DNA from: Bacillus testis
GTDB taxonomy: Bacteria > Bacillota > Bacilli > Bacillales > DSM-1321
Reading direction: 5' to 3'
NCBI RefSeq assembly: GCF_001243895.1
Contig: NZ_LN851186.1
Location: forward strand, 2,121,852-2,185,851
DNA length: 64,000 nucleotides
The position numbers were made by a program, and so were the translations under genes. Positions 15,398-24,371 of the stretch are shown here, in pieces. The notes below the pieces were generated by a model. It saw nothing but the letters and a program-made list of their open reading frames with translations. It did no database searches and was not told the DNA's origin. The first letter of the stretch is position 1. Every line of letters starts with the position of its first letter.

Positions 15398-16611
15398 CTC
15401 GACTTATGGCGAATTTGCTTTCTGTTTTTCCGTTTGCTGCTGGGATCGGCTTTTGGTTGTGCATGGAGCTTAGCAGCAATCTGTTTTAAGTGTTTTTCAT
15501 CAGGCAAAGGCATCTGCTCCATCTGGATATGCAGTTCTTGTTCGATATCCTTCAAGGCTTTTGCATCTTCTTCCGTATAAAAAGTGACAGATGTTCCGTG
15601 CATCCCTGCGCGCCCTGTCCGGCCGATTCTGTGCACATAACTTTCGCTATCTTCCGGGATATCATAATTGTATACATGCGTTACCCCTTCGACATCCAGC
15701 CCACGTGCGGCTACATCTGTTGCCACCAGCAGTTGCAATTTAGCTTCACGGAAACGTTTCATCACTCTTTCCCTTTTTGGCTGAGAAAGATCACCGTGCA
15801 GTTCATCGCATTCCATGCCATAGGCCTGTAGGATGCTGTTTAGTTTCATTGCCCGTCTGATCGTTCTGCAGAAAATGACAGCAAGAAAAGGATTTTGCTC
15901 TTCAATCAAAGAGATAATTAACGGTTGTTTGCCTCTGTCGGTTGTTAGATAGGCAGTCTGCTCCACTGTATCCGCCGGCCCTTGTACCTTCTCTATTTGA
16001 ATCGTTTGCGGTTCATGCAAATGAGTTTTGGCCAATTTCTTGACCGTATCGGGCATCGTAGCGGAAAAAAGCAGTGTTTGCCTTCTGTAAGGGGTGGATT
16101 CAATGATTTCTTCTACTTCGCGCTGGAAGCCAATATGCAACATTTGGTCGGCTTCATCCAACACTAAATACGCGATTTCTGATAGATCGATACTTTTTCT
16201 TCGCAAATGGTCCAATAATCGTCCTGGTGTGGCAACGACTATATGGATATTTCGTTTTAGCTTATTCAATTGTTTTTGGACATCTTGCCCTCCATAGGCA
16301 GCAAGAATATTGATTTCTTCATCATCCAGTAACAATTTTTTGAGTTCTGCTGTAATTTGAATTGCAAGTTCCCTGGTCGGGGTCAGGATTAACACTTGAA
16401 TATGTTCACTGCCGGCATCTATTTTTTCTAGGATTGGCAATAAAAAGGCAAGTGTTTTGCCAGTCCCCGTCTGGGCTTGGGCAATTACATCTTTGCCAGA
16501 CATAATAAGCGGCATAGCTGCTTCTTGGATCGGCGTCGGTTCGGTTATGCTTTGTTTTTTTAATTGGGCGGCTCTTTTTTCAGAAAGCCCTAATGTCGTA
16601 AATTCAGACAA
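15391..16611 (-). CDS. DEAD-box ATP-dependent RNA helicase
   Basis: A 406-residue RNA helicase with all core motifs: Q motif PTPIQEAAM, motif I AQTGTGKT (46-53), [13 protein letters not shown], motif [11 protein letters not shown], motif III SATM, and in the second domain [19 protein letters not shown] and [13 protein letters not shown] short basic tail ([16 protein letters not shown]) may bind RNA. Such helicases act in ribosome assembly and RNA decay, often in the cold. It lacks the long C-terminal domains of CshA or the RNA-binding domain of DbpA, so it is a compact paralogue. Monocistronic. Confidence 0.92.
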   Translation of the reverse strand: MSEFTTLGLSEKRAAQLKKQSITEPTPIQEAAMPLIMSGKDVIAQAQTGTGKTLAFLLPILEKIDAGSEHIQVLILTPTRELAIQITAELKKLLLDDEEINILAAYGGQDVQKQLNKLKRNIHIVVATPGRLLDHLRRKSIDLSEIAYLVLDEADQMLHIGFQREVEEIIESTPYRRQTLLFSATMPDTVKKLAKTHLHEPQTIQIEKVQGPADTVEQTAYLTTDRGKQPLIISLIEEQNPFLAVIFCRTIRRAMKLNSILQAYGMECDELHGDLSQPKRERVMKRFREAKLQLLVATDVAARGLDVEGVTHVYNYDIPEDSESYVHRIGRTGRAGMHGTSVTFYTEEDAKALKDIEQELHIQMEQMPLPDEKHLKQIAAKLHAQPKADPSSKRKNRKQIRHKSRR

Positions 16612-16738
16612 ATCTTATCCCTGCTTCCTATTGTGTTCCGTGCATCAATATGCATACTGCTATTTATATTGCTTGTTTTTTCAGCAAAACGCAAGTAAAA
16701 ATGCCATTGTAAACGATTTTCTTCACTGAATCGGCCAT

Positions 16739-16779
16739 ATGCAAAAAACCGGCAATCCATTTTTGCCGGTTTTTTGCAT
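16739..16779. terminator. Bidirectional terminator between the helicase and the 199-residue gene
   Basis: ATGCAAAAAACCGGCAA (16739-16755) and its exact complement (16763-16779) form a 17-bp stem with a 7-base loop. It ends the 199-residue gene on the minus strand. Confidence 0.88.
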
Positions 16780-16799
16780 GAATCAAATACATCTTTGCT

Positions 16800-17399
16800 T
16801 CACTGATTGCCTTCTACTGTTTTTCCCAATGTGAAAAGAAATCCATAGATTAATTCAAATGCTTCGCGGATATTCATCTCTTCCCGGAAACCATCTACAT
16901 AATCCAATGTAAAATTCAATTCCCATAAACCATCATTCTGGCTGAACATCAAGGAATAAAGCGGTATTTCCCCTTTCAGGGAGCTGTCGAGAAATTGTGT
17001 AATGCTGGAATGGCATTTTTTCGGGAGTTTCAGTCCTGTCATGACATTATACGTTTTGAACACATCATCCTCTTCAAAAGAGAGCCCATCGATTCCAATG
17101 CAATCAAACCAGGAAGACTCCGCATAAAGAAACTCTTCTTTATGCTCTTTAAAATAAGAGATCGGCTGGTTCAAGAAATCTGAGGTTTCCTCAGAAATAA
17201 AATTTTCCGTTTCTTTGTCGCCTCTCTCTAGATAGGCAGAAGCAAACCGTTCATCTTGTTTTCCTTCTTTGACAGCCAAACCTTCGGGAATCAGTCCGTG
17301 TTCCGCTGCATAACGCTTTTCCTCTTCATATAATACGATGCACTCGCGATTATGCTCTTCTGCCTTTTTAATATAGGCTTTTACCTGTTCTTTCAACAT
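16800..17399 (-). CDS. Conserved hypothetical cytosolic protein
   Basis: A 199-residue acidic, soluble protein with no signal peptide. It begins with a helical segment (residues 1-35) and is mixed alpha/beta after that; I recognise no catalytic motif. It starts at ATG 17399 after a AGGAGGAAAT-type site. It is separate from exoA by 49 bases and could be the second gene of an exoA transcript. No function is offered. Confidence 0.6.
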   Translation of the reverse strand: MLKEQVKAYIKKAEEHNRECIVLYEEEKRYAAEHGLIPEGLAVKEGKQDERFASAYLERGDKETENFISEETSDFLNQPISYFKEHKEEFLYAESSWFDCIGIDGLSFEEDDVFKTYNVMTGLKLPKKCHSSITQFLDSSLKGEIPLYSLMFSQNDGLWELNFTLDYVDGFREEMNIREAFELIYGFLFTLGKTVEGNQ

Positions 17400-17448
17400 G
17401 ATTCATTTCCTCCTGTTGCGATTTGGCGGTTTCTTCTGTTTTTGGCTA

Positions 17449-18207
17449 TTACAAGTCTAACAGTATGCCCACCGGACAATGATCGCTTCCTAAAATATCA
17501 CTATGTATAAAAGCATCCTTCAAATTGGGAGCCAAACATTCTGAAACAATAAAATAGTCGATGCGCCAACCAATATTGCGCTCCCTAACCTTATTCATAT
17601 AACTCCACCATGAATAACGCTCCGCTGCATCAGGGTAGAGGTAACGGAAACTGTCCACAAAGCCGGATTCCAGTAAAAGGCTCATTTTGTTTCTTTCTTC
17701 ATCCGTAAAGCCGGAATTGCCTCGGTTGGCAGCCGCATTTTTTAAGTCGATCGGCTGGTGCGCCACGTTTAAATCACCGCATAATATGACTGGTTTAATG
17801 GTATTCAGGCTTTTCATATAGGCCCTGATCTCATCTTCCCATTGTAAACGGTAGCCCAAGCGGGATAAATCCCTTTTTGAATTCGGCGTATAGACATTCA
17901 ATAAGATAAACTGTTCAAATTCGAGGGTCAATGATCTTCCTTCAAATTCAGATTCCTTGCCTCCAATGCCATACGATACCGACAACGGCTTTTGCTTAGT
18001 AAAAACAGCCGTACCGGAATAGCCTTTTCTCTCTGCATAGTTCCAGTATTGCTCGTAACCATCGAGTGGCAATTCAATCTGCCCTTCCTGCAGTTTTGTT
18101 TCCTGGATACAAAAAATGTCGGCGTCCACGCTGTGAAAATAATCGAGAAACCCTTTTTTCACACACGCTCTAATGCCATTCACGTTCCATGATACCATTT
18201 TCAACAT
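17449..18207 (-). CDS. exoA: Exodeoxyribonuclease III / AP endonuclease
   Basis: Cuts DNA 5' to abasic sites and removes 3' blocking groups in base-excision repair. The 252-residue protein equals B. subtilis ExoA in length. Motifs of the EEP nuclease fold are present: SWNVNGIRA, QETKLQ (metal-binding Glu), NVYTPNS, CGDLNVAH (catalytic Asp and Asn), WRIDYFIVS and GSDHCPV (catalytic His). ATG 18207 follows GGGGGAG; the longer GTG start would swallow that ribosome binding site. It appears to be transcribed together with, or upstream of, the 199-residue gene. Confidence 0.93.
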   Translation of the reverse strand: MLKMVSWNVNGIRACVKKGFLDYFHSVDADIFCIQETKLQEGQIELPLDGYEQYWNYAERKGYSGTAVFTKQKPLSVSYGIGGKESEFEGRSLTLEFEQFILLNVYTPNSKRDLSRLGYRLQWEDEIRAYMKSLNTIKPVILCGDLNVAHQPIDLKNAAANRGNSGFTDEERNKMSLLLESGFVDSFRYLYPDAAERYSWWSYMNKVRERNIGWRIDYFIVSECLAPNLKDAFIHSDILGSDHCPVGILLDL

Positions 18208-18315
18208 TCTATTATGCTCCCCCACATATAGTCTAAGGCTACTATACTATGTTAAATGCCTTTTTTGTAGCGAAAAGGCGCTGAAACTCTCTTATTGATA
18301 TGATTCAAAACTGCA

Positions 18316-18846
18316 TCAACCCAAAAATAGCGCACCGTATAGCAAGGAAGCAGCGATGACATATGCGGGATGGATTTTGAATTTTTCCATCAACAAGAAG
18401 GCAGCAACCGCAATGATGATTGTCTGTGCCAGCGCGACTGTTTCATACCCTTCTATAAAAAAACGAAGGGCCATCACACCGAGCAACACTGCAATGATCG
18501 GCCGGATGAAGTTAGTGAGCCGTTTGACCTTTGGGGAGTCCTTATGCTTCATAATCACCGCAAGCAACAACACCATCATGATGAGGCTTGGCGCCACGGT
18601 AGCAAACAATGCAACGGCCGCCCCTCCTGCACCGGCTACTTCATATCCGACATAACCTGCCATTTTGGTAGCAATCGGTCCGGGAAGCGCATTCCCGACA
18701 GCAATCATTTCACTAAACTCCGATACGCTCATCCAGCCATATGTATCAACCACCTGTTCCTTTACCAAGGGAATATTCGCCGGACCGCCTCCGTAGCCTA
18801 ACATGCCTGGAATAAAAAAGGCCAGAAACATCTGCCAATAAATCAT
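18316..18846 (-). CDS. Chromate transporter, short-chain subunit (ChrA family)
   Basis: A 176-residue protein with about five or six membrane helices and the CHR-domain features FFIPGMLGYGGGPANIPLV and GNALPGPIATKMAGYVGY. Single-domain CHR proteins work as pairs; in B. subtilis the pair YwrB/YwrA together confers chromate efflux. Its start overlaps the end of the preceding partner by four bases, so the two are co-translated. Chromate is inferred from the family; the natural substrate may be another anion. Confidence 0.88.
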   Translation of the reverse strand: MIYWQMFLAFFIPGMLGYGGGPANIPLVKEQVVDTYGWMSVSEFSEMIAVGNALPGPIATKMAGYVGYEVAGAGGAAVALFATVAPSLIMMVLLLAVIMKHKDSPKVKRLTNFIRPIIAVLLGVMALRFFIEGYETVALAQTIIIAVAAFLLMEKFKIHPAYVIAASLLYGALFLG

Positions 18847-19409
18847 GCTTTCCCCTCCTTAGCTTCCCCTTTATTTTTTGAAGAAGGCAAGATAAGAGCA
18901 ACGACCAAGACTACTATAATGACAATCGGGGTCGGGATATGGATGACTTCCATCAAGAAAAAACCAGCTGCCATAAAAAATAACGTTTTTATCCAGCCCA
19001 TCGTCTTTGATGACTTATCGGCAAAATCCCAAGTCATTGTTGCGAGCATGACACCCACAACCGGTATGACAGCAGAGGTCATACCTTGAACCCAGCCTTG
19101 ATCGCGATAATTCGATATCAGGCCCAAAAACGCAATCATGATGAGTACTGTCGGCATCACGGAAGCTATGACAGCCACTAGCATGCCCAGCCAGCTTTTC
19201 TGCCGATAGCCGATATAACCAGCTAATTTAGTCGCAATCGGTCCAGGCAAAGCATTGGCTAGGGCAATTAAATCAGAAAATTCTTCGTCGTCCATCCATT
19301 TGTGACCATTCACCGCTTCTATTTTTATTAGTGGAATAACCGATGGACCACCTCCATAGCTAAGCATTCCCACACGGAAAAAAGCCATAAAAAGATCCTT
19401 ATAAATCAT
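18843..19409 (-). CDS. Chromate transporter, partner subunit (ChrA family)
   Basis: A 188-residue CHR-domain membrane protein and the paralogous partner of the next gene: FFRVGMLSYGGGPSVIPLI and ANALPGPIATKLAGYIGY mirror the signatures of its neighbour. It ends in a charged tail SSKNKGEAKEGKA. I chose ATG 19409 after AAAGGTG; the longer frame to 19451 adds a hydrophilic leader without a ribosome binding site. The pair forms a two-gene operon and probably a heterodimer with the two subunits inserted in opposite topology. Confidence 0.88.
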   Translation of the reverse strand: MIYKDLFMAFFRVGMLSYGGGPSVIPLIKIEAVNGHKWMDDEEFSDLIALANALPGPIATKLAGYIGYRQKSWLGMLVAVIASVMPTVLIMIAFLGLISNYRDQGWVQGMTSAVIPVVGVMLATMTWDFADKSSKTMGWIKTLFFMAAGFFLMEVIHIPTPIVIIVVLVVALILPSSKNKGEAKEGKA

Positions 19410-19574
19410 TGTGTCACCTTTCTTTCTTTTGTACACTTCCTTTGAACTCAAGTAATGGTAGTATTGTTGTTTTCATACCCATGAAATATGTATGTGGACT
19501 TGGCGTGATTGACTGCTGTCTGCATATAAACACTGCATTCATTAATAATACCCTGTGAGGATTCCTTGATACAA

Positions 19575-19601
19575 TAAAAAAAGCCGCATCTGCAGCTTTT
19601 C
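19575..19601 (-). terminator. Terminator after the 156-residue gene
   Basis: On the minus strand AAAAGCTGC and GCGGCTTTT pair, followed by a T run, 7 bases after the stop. Confidence 0.65.
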
Positions 19602-19607
19602 ATCGTC

Positions 19608-20078
19608 TTAGAGGCCAATCCTCAGCCATAGTTTTTTGTTTTTCAAGTAAACGTCCTTTATAGATCCCACAGGGACTGCCTTGACTCCCTTCAATTGATT
19701 GCAATCCACGAACAGCATTCCATCCCTATAGCGGATTCCTTCCTGCTTATTAAACAGCTTCTTCCTGATCCATTCCTTATTAAAAGGCTTCATTTGCTCG
19801 ATTAAAAGGCAAATAGTCCTTTGTTCTGCGGATATCGGCTTGCATTTAATCTCAAAAGGCAGGTTTAAGATGCCTGCCCGGTAGCTGCCTGACAGCGTTA
19901 TCCGCTCATCATCCAATTGAATATTTAACCCCGTGATAGAGTTGCTGTGCCTGTTCAATAACCATTGAAGCCCCTGTTCCCCGATCGGGATAGGAACGGA
20001 TTGTTCGGATACTTTATCCCGAATTGCTGTTTTGAATAATTCCTGTCGCCCAAAAACGCCGCCAATGATTTTTTTCAT
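19608..20078 (-). CDS. Hypothetical protein (possible lipid-binding beta-sheet fold)
   Basis: A 156-residue soluble protein with alternating strands (LNIQLDDERITLSGSYR, LPFEIKCKPI, GMLFVDCN, KLWLRIGL). This pattern is reminiscent of DUF2993/LmeA-type lipid-binding proteins, but no signal peptide is visible and I do not claim the family. Met at 20078 is the likely start; AGG lies 11 bases upstream. Sixty-three bases downstream of the nitrilase-family gene, so probably in its transcript. Confidence 0.6.
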   Translation of the reverse strand: MKKIIGGVFGRQELFKTAIRDKVSEQSVPIPIGEQGLQWLLNRHSNSITGLNIQLDDERITLSGSYRAGILNLPFEIKCKPISAEQRTICLLIEQMKPFNKEWIRKKLFNKQEGIRYRDGMLFVDCNQLKGVKAVPVGSIKDVYLKNKKLWLRIGL

Positions 20079-20141
20079 ACGATATGTTACCTGCCTTAGA
20101 ACATTTTTTTGGCAGTATATGTCATACCCGGCCAAGCGGTG

Positions 20142-20939
20142 TCAAATGCGATATATATCTGGTCGCCGATTAGCCAAACAAGGAACTTTTTTTCTTGTTT
20201 CCGCTACTAGATTGCGATCAATATAATCTGATATCACACCTTCTTCTGATTCTAATTGCTTGAGGATCTTGCCCATTGGATCGACCAAAGCACTTCTGCC
20301 CGTATAAATCGAGCCGGTTTGATTACACCCGCAAACAAAGACTGTGTTTTCAATTGCCCGGGCCTTCAGCAAGATGTCCCAATGCGTTTCTTTCATCGGT
20401 CCTTTCACCCATCCGGCCGGGATAATAATCATGTCTGCCCCCTGGATTGAGAGCTGTCTAGCGATTTCCGGAAAACGAAGCTCGTAACAGACCATCAAGC
20501 CAATTTTCCCGAAAGGCGTATCTAACGGTTCAAACAGTTCGTCACCCTTTAAGATTGTGTCGGATTCACGGTATGAAAAAGCGTCATAAAGATGTGTTTT
20601 ACGATATACACGCTCAATGCTGCCGTCAGGATTGATAACAACCAACGAATTATATGCCTGTTTTTCATTTCCTTCGACACATTCGAAAATCCCACATATC
20701 ACATAGGCTTCTGCAACTGCCGCTGCTTTTTGCAAAGCTTTTACAAAAGGGCCGTCAATCGGCTCTGCAACCACCGTTGGTTTAATCCCGTTCTCTGCCG
20801 TAACCAATGCCATGCTCATTTCTGGCAAAACGATTATCCGAGCATTTTGCTGGGCAGCCAACCTGATATAGGCCAAACATTTATCCAAATTTTCTTTTTT
20901 ATTTTCTGTTGTACTGATTTGGGCAGCAGCTATGATCAT
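20142..20939 (-). CDS. Carbon-nitrogen hydrolase (nitrilase superfamily)
   Basis: A 265-residue amidase with the Glu-Lys-Cys triad: Glu40 in LPEMSM, Lys114 in YRKTHLYD and Cys151 in MVCYELRFPE. Length and motifs match the omega-amidase / deaminated-glutathione amidase branch, which hydrolyses alpha-ketoglutaramate-like or oxidised glutathione-like amides; the exact substrate is unclear. ATG 20939 lies 8 bases after AAGGAG, whereas the GTG nine bases earlier overlaps that site. It follows the DUF1992 gene by 19 bases, so the two are in one operon. Confidence 0.88.
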   Translation of the reverse strand: MIIAAAQISTTENKKENLDKCLAYIRLAAQQNARIIVLPEMSMALVTAENGIKPTVVAEPIDGPFVKALQKAAAVAEAYVICGIFECVEGNEKQAYNSLVVINPDGSIERVYRKTHLYDAFSYRESDTILKGDELFEPLDTPFGKIGLMVCYELRFPEIARQLSIQGADMIIIPAGWVKGPMKETHWDILLKARAIENTVFVCGCNQTGSIYTGRSALVDPMGKILKQLESEEGVISDYIDRNLVAETRKKVPCLANRRPDIYRI

Positions 20940-20958
20940 TTGATTCACTCCTTATCAC

Positions 20959-21339
20959 TCATTGCCAAGATTTCTCTTGCTCCTTTATTTTATCAAAATA
21001 GATAGGAGGCTTTTGCATAGCCACAGGACATAATGCGTTATAAGAGATGATTTCTTTATTTACGGAAGCGATTTCTTCCTCTATTTTTTCTATTGCTGCG
21101 TGTTGATCGACATGCTCTATTAATAATAACAGCTTTTTATGGATTGCTTTCTTCTTTTCCAGCCATGGAGGCAAGTAGCCGGCATCCTTGGCAATCTTTA
21201 CAAAAGAATCATACACATTTCCTTTGAAAAATGTTTTTGGCAAGGGCTTTCCGAATCCAGGATTATTCTTAAGGTCCAATTCTTCCCCGTCCGGCCGGTA
21301 CTCAATCGAAGCGCCCATTTCTTTCGTTTTCTTATCCAT
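20959..21339 (-). CDS. DUF1992 (DnaJ-homologue subfamily C-like) protein
   Basis: A 126-residue soluble protein with the DUF1992 hallmarks LKNNPGFGKPLP and AGYLPPWLEKKKAI, then a helical tail. E. coli YhdN belongs to the same family; function is unknown, and despite the name no J-domain is present here. It is the first gene of a likely operon with the nitrilase-family and 156-residue genes. Confidence 0.8.
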   Translation of the reverse strand: MDKKTKEMGASIEYRPDGEELDLKNNPGFGKPLPKTFFKGNVYDSFVKIAKDAGYLPPWLEKKKAIHKKLLLLIEHVDQHAAIEKIEEEIASVNKEIISYNALCPVAMQKPPIYFDKIKEQEKSWQ

Positions 21340-21521
21340 AGTGTCTCCCCTCTTTCTTATGCGCTTTGTATTTCACATTAGAGCATCTTACGTTTTTAAA
21401 AGAAAAAAGAATAACGACTAAAGCAACCATTGAAACGTAAACAAGTGTCAGATCGATCAGTGAATCTTTCATCTTTTTCTTAGTGTAGGCAGCACTATGG
21501 AAAAACAGATTATTCAGATAA

Positions 21522-22262
21522 TTATTCTAGCATAAATTCTGTCATTCCTGCCGATATTAATGTCCCTTGCTGTTCTCCCAAGCAAATGCTTCTCATAGCC
21601 CCGACTTGCTCAAAATTAAAAATATGTACAGGCAACTGGTAATCCCTCGCCAATAATAATGCAGATTGGTCCATCACTTGAATATTATTCGAAATGACAT
21701 CATTATAATTCAAGGTCTTAAACATCTTGGCGTCTCCATTTGATTTGGGATCCTCCGTATACACGCCGTCCACTCCTTGCTTTGCGACCAATATGCCATC
21801 GCAGCCCATCTCGATTGCCCGCTGGACGCTTGGATAATCGGTCGTTACAAAAGGCTGCCCGTTACCGCCGCCAAAGATGACAATGCTGCCCCTATCCAAA
21901 TGGCGGATCGCCTTTAGCCGGATATACGGTTCAGCAACCGTAGTCACAGGAATAGACGACATCACCCGAACGTCTCGGACTGTCTTTGACTTAAACACCC
22001 CACGCAGCATTAAGCTATTGATAATTGTGCCCAATGTACCGATATTATCAGCTTCTACGCGATCAATCCCCCAAGCCTGCGCAAATTTCCCTTTAAAAAT
22101 ATTGCCCCCACCCACCACAATGGCCACTTCAATATTCGATTCAATAATAGAAAGCACTTCATTTGCAATATGGTCGAGCATGGCATTGTTAAAGCTATTT
22201 CCATTTTGGTCAGACAGCGCACCGCCGCTCAGCTTTATGAGCACTCTTTTGTATGGTTTCAT
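21522..22262 (-). CDS. PyrH-like (UMP kinase family) paralogue
   Basis: A 246-residue amino-acid-kinase-fold protein closely related to bacterial UMP kinase: RVLIKLSGGALS at the phosphate loop, VVGGGNIFKGK, AEPYIRLKAIRHLDRG and VAKQGVDGVYTEDPKSN. Several otherwise conserved residues differ: KLSGGA instead of KLSGEA, and FGGGNGQPFVTTDY where PyrH has FAAGTGNPYFSTDT. It is far from rpsB-tsf-frr, where the essential pyrH resides, so this is a second, diverged copy that may phosphorylate another nucleotide or serve regulation. ATG 22262 follows GGGAGAG. It is divergent from the RelP-like gene. Confidence 0.82.
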   Translation of the reverse strand: MKPYKRVLIKLSGGALSDQNGNSFNNAMLDHIANEVLSIIESNIEVAIVVGGGNIFKGKFAQAWGIDRVEADNIGTLGTIINSLMLRGVFKSKTVRDVRVMSSIPVTTVAEPYIRLKAIRHLDRGSIVIFGGGNGQPFVTTDYPSVQRAIEMGCDGILVAKQGVDGVYTEDPKSNGDAKMFKTLNYNDVISNNIQVMDQSALLLARDYQLPVHIFNFEQVGAMRSICLGEQQGTLISAGMTEFMLE

Positions 22263-22516
22263 CCGATCTCTCCCGTCTATGTTCTCAAGATATTTCACCA
22301 CTATTTTCCTGTATCCATAGTATGCAATCAAATTCCTGCTGTCAACGTTGAATCAAAGATCCGCCCTCCCCCATATGATTGGCCAAAACGTTCTGTCCAA
22401 CACAAACAAAAAGAATTTTCATAAGAGTTTCCACTATTATTCTTACCTTCGCTATTCTAGAATGATAGTGTATAAACCCTATATAGAAATTAAATGACTT
22501 ACAGGAGATTACGCAA

Positions 22517-23158
22517 ATGATGGAAATGGATAAAGAAACTTTAAAACAATGGCAATTCTTCATGATGAAATATAAGTTTGGACTAGATGAAATGAACACG
22601 AAGCTGAATATTATCAATGATGAATTCCAATTCCTGCACGACCATAATCCAATAGAACATATTAAATCCCGCATCAAGAAACCAGATAGCACCATCAGGA
22701 AATTAAGGCGAAAAGGGTTGGAACCCACCATCGAAAACGCTGACAAGCATATTAAAGACATTGCTGGAATCCGGGTGATCTGTTCCTTTATCTCGGATAT
22801 CTACACCATTTTTGAAATCATTAAAGGCCAAGATGACGTAAAAGTGCTTCAAGTTAAGGATTATATCGCTGAACCGAAGCCCAATGGCTACGAAAGCTTG
22901 CATATTCTTGTCGAGGTGCCGGTCTTTTTGACTGACCGTACAGAAAACGTTTGTGTCGAAATCCAAATCAGAACAATTGCCATGGATTTCTGGGCGAGTT
23001 TGGAGCATAAGATTTATTATAAGTTCCAAAAGGAAGTGCCTGCCTCATTGACATCCGAACTTAAAGCGGCAGCAGAAATGGTCCATTATCTTGACCACAA
23101 AATGAAGAATATAAAAGAAGAGATGGACCTTTATAAGCTTATGGAACTTGAAGTGTAG
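22517..23158 (+). CDS. relP: Small alarmone synthetase, RelP (YwaC) type
   Basis: A 213-residue GTP pyrophosphokinase that makes (p)ppGpp-type alarmones from ATP and GDP/GTP, without hydrolase or ACT domain. Signatures: HNPIEHIKSRIK, IKDIAGIRVICSFISDIY, DYIAEPKPNGYESLHILVE and VEIQIRTIAMDFWASLEHKIYYK. The N-terminus and these blocks match B. subtilis YwaC (RelP) better than YjbM (RelQ). In B. subtilis ywaC is induced by envelope stress through ECF sigma factors; I could not find a clear ECF promoter here. ATG 22517 has AGGAGA 8 bases upstream. Single gene. Confidence 0.92.
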   Translation: MMEMDKETLKQWQFFMMKYKFGLDEMNTKLNIINDEFQFLHDHNPIEHIKSRIKKPDSTIRKLRRKGLEPTIENADKHIKDIAGIRVICSFISDIYTIFEIIKGQDDVKVLQVKDYIAEPKPNGYESLHILVEVPVFLTDRTENVCVEIQIRTIAMDFWASLEHKIYYKFQKEVPASLTSELKAAAEMVHYLDHKMKNIKEEMDLYKLMELEV

Positions 23159-23187
23159 CACCAACAACATTTAATTAAATAGCAATC

Positions 23188-23251
23188 TGCAAGCCCTATA
23201 AAAGGGGTTGCAAATGAAAAAAGCCCCGTTAATAATAACGGGAGCTTTTTT
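23188..23251 (+). terminator. Double hairpin terminator after relP
   Basis: TGCAAGCCC/GGGGTTGCA (23188-23212) is followed by AAAAAAGCCCCGTTA/TAACGGGAGCTTTTTT (23217-23251). The second is a strong hairpin that can work in both directions and thus also ends the TetR remnant. Confidence 0.8.
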
Positions 23252-23312
23252 CATCAAATGCGAGCGACCCAAACATCCGTAAAGATAATGGAATCCCGGC
23301 AAGTATGACATC

Positions 23313-23684
23313 TCATTTTTGTGCATGGATGCCATTTAAAATCATATCAAGGAAAATCGTTGAGAGTTCCTCCTCCGACACCTCGCCTTCAGGATCAAAC
23401 CAATAGTATGTCCAATTCGTCATGCCGAGGATGCCAAACGTAATCATATCACCGTTTAAATCTTTCCGGAATACGCCGGAAGAAATACCTTCATCTATAA
23501 CAGTCTGATAGTTTTCCCTGAAAAGATCCCGTTGCTCCTGGATCTTTTCAAATTGCGAATCTTCCAAATTTCTCATATCCCGAAAAAAAATACGGGCACT
23601 GCTCCGCTGGTCTTTAATACTTCGCAACAGCATCAATACCAATTTATTAAGCTTTTCTTCACAATCCAGAGAATCGTCCCGCAT
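23313..23684 (-). pseudogene. TetR-family regulator remnant (C-terminal domain only)
   Basis: About 123 codons encode the ligand-binding C-terminal helices of a TetR/AcrR regulator (LVLMLLRSIKDQRSSARIFFRDMRN-like core; GMTNWTYYWFDPEGEVSEEEL near the end). The N-terminal helix-turn-helix domain, about 60 residues, is missing. In-frame sequence upstream of the ATG continues only to about 23,735 (YLFKLHHHSVGQQEEI) and then meets a stop. It directly abuts the APH-like remnant, so a deletion has probably fused two decayed genes. Confidence 0.75.
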
Positions 23685-23764
23685 GATTTCTTCTTGCTGC
23701 CCAACAGAATGGTGATGTAGTTTAAACAGATATCATTTAAAATAAATTGTTTGACCAGCCAATC

Positions 23765-24253
23765 CATAAGTTTCTCCACGCCGGAATGTCATCCGTTTTA
23801 GATGCATTGTATCTCTTTATCCAACCATAAACTTGTCTTTCCATGAATCCGTCGGGCTGGCCCATTTCCTTGAAACCAGTTTAACGGTAATCAATCCCGT
23901 GCAGATTCACCAGTTGTTTGACCATGATTTCCGATAGTTGCTTGCACACCTGTTCCGTAGCTGCCACTCCTTCTGAAAAAAGCAGTATCCAGCACGATTC
24001 CCCGCTTTCTTTCCATAATCATAAAAGGGCTGCCTATTATAGTCTCATCATCGCAAAAGGCATAAGGCTTAGGAGCTGCCGGAAAGATTGGATGCAAATG
24101 GGTAAGGACGGTGAATTCCCTTTCCATATCATGCGCTTTAGGGGCAACAGGCCCTAAGGGAGGGCGCCTTAACACAGCTTCCCATTCTCCGAGGCCCAGG
24201 CTATAAGTCAAGTTTGAATGGCCGGCACGATAAAGATAGATTGATATAACCAT
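23765..24253 (-). pseudogene. Decayed aminoglycoside-phosphotransferase-like kinase gene
   Basis: The fragment begins inside the family N-lobe (YRAGHSNLTYSLGLGEWEAVLRRPPLGP) and continues with AHDMEREF and GSPFMIMERKRGIVLD. A one-base change in the A6/T6 run at 23976-23981 then shifts the frame. In the other frame it goes on as EGVAATEQVCKQLSEIMVKQ, LVNLHGIDYR, a TAA stop at 23881-23883, then GFKEMGQPDGFMERQVYGW. The sequence ends near 23,770, before the catalytic HGD region. The intact family (APH-fold, ACAD10-like) is usually linked to acyl-CoA dehydrogenase genes in Bacillus. At least three lesions make it nonfunctional. Confidence 0.8.
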
Positions 24254-24371
24254 TTAAGAAAAAATGAAAACAGCACCATATTGTACCATCCTCATTTTTC
24301 TGTTTTAGGATAAAAAGATAGATTCTCGTCCATCAAATATGAAGAAGTATGACCTTCTTCAACGATCTACA

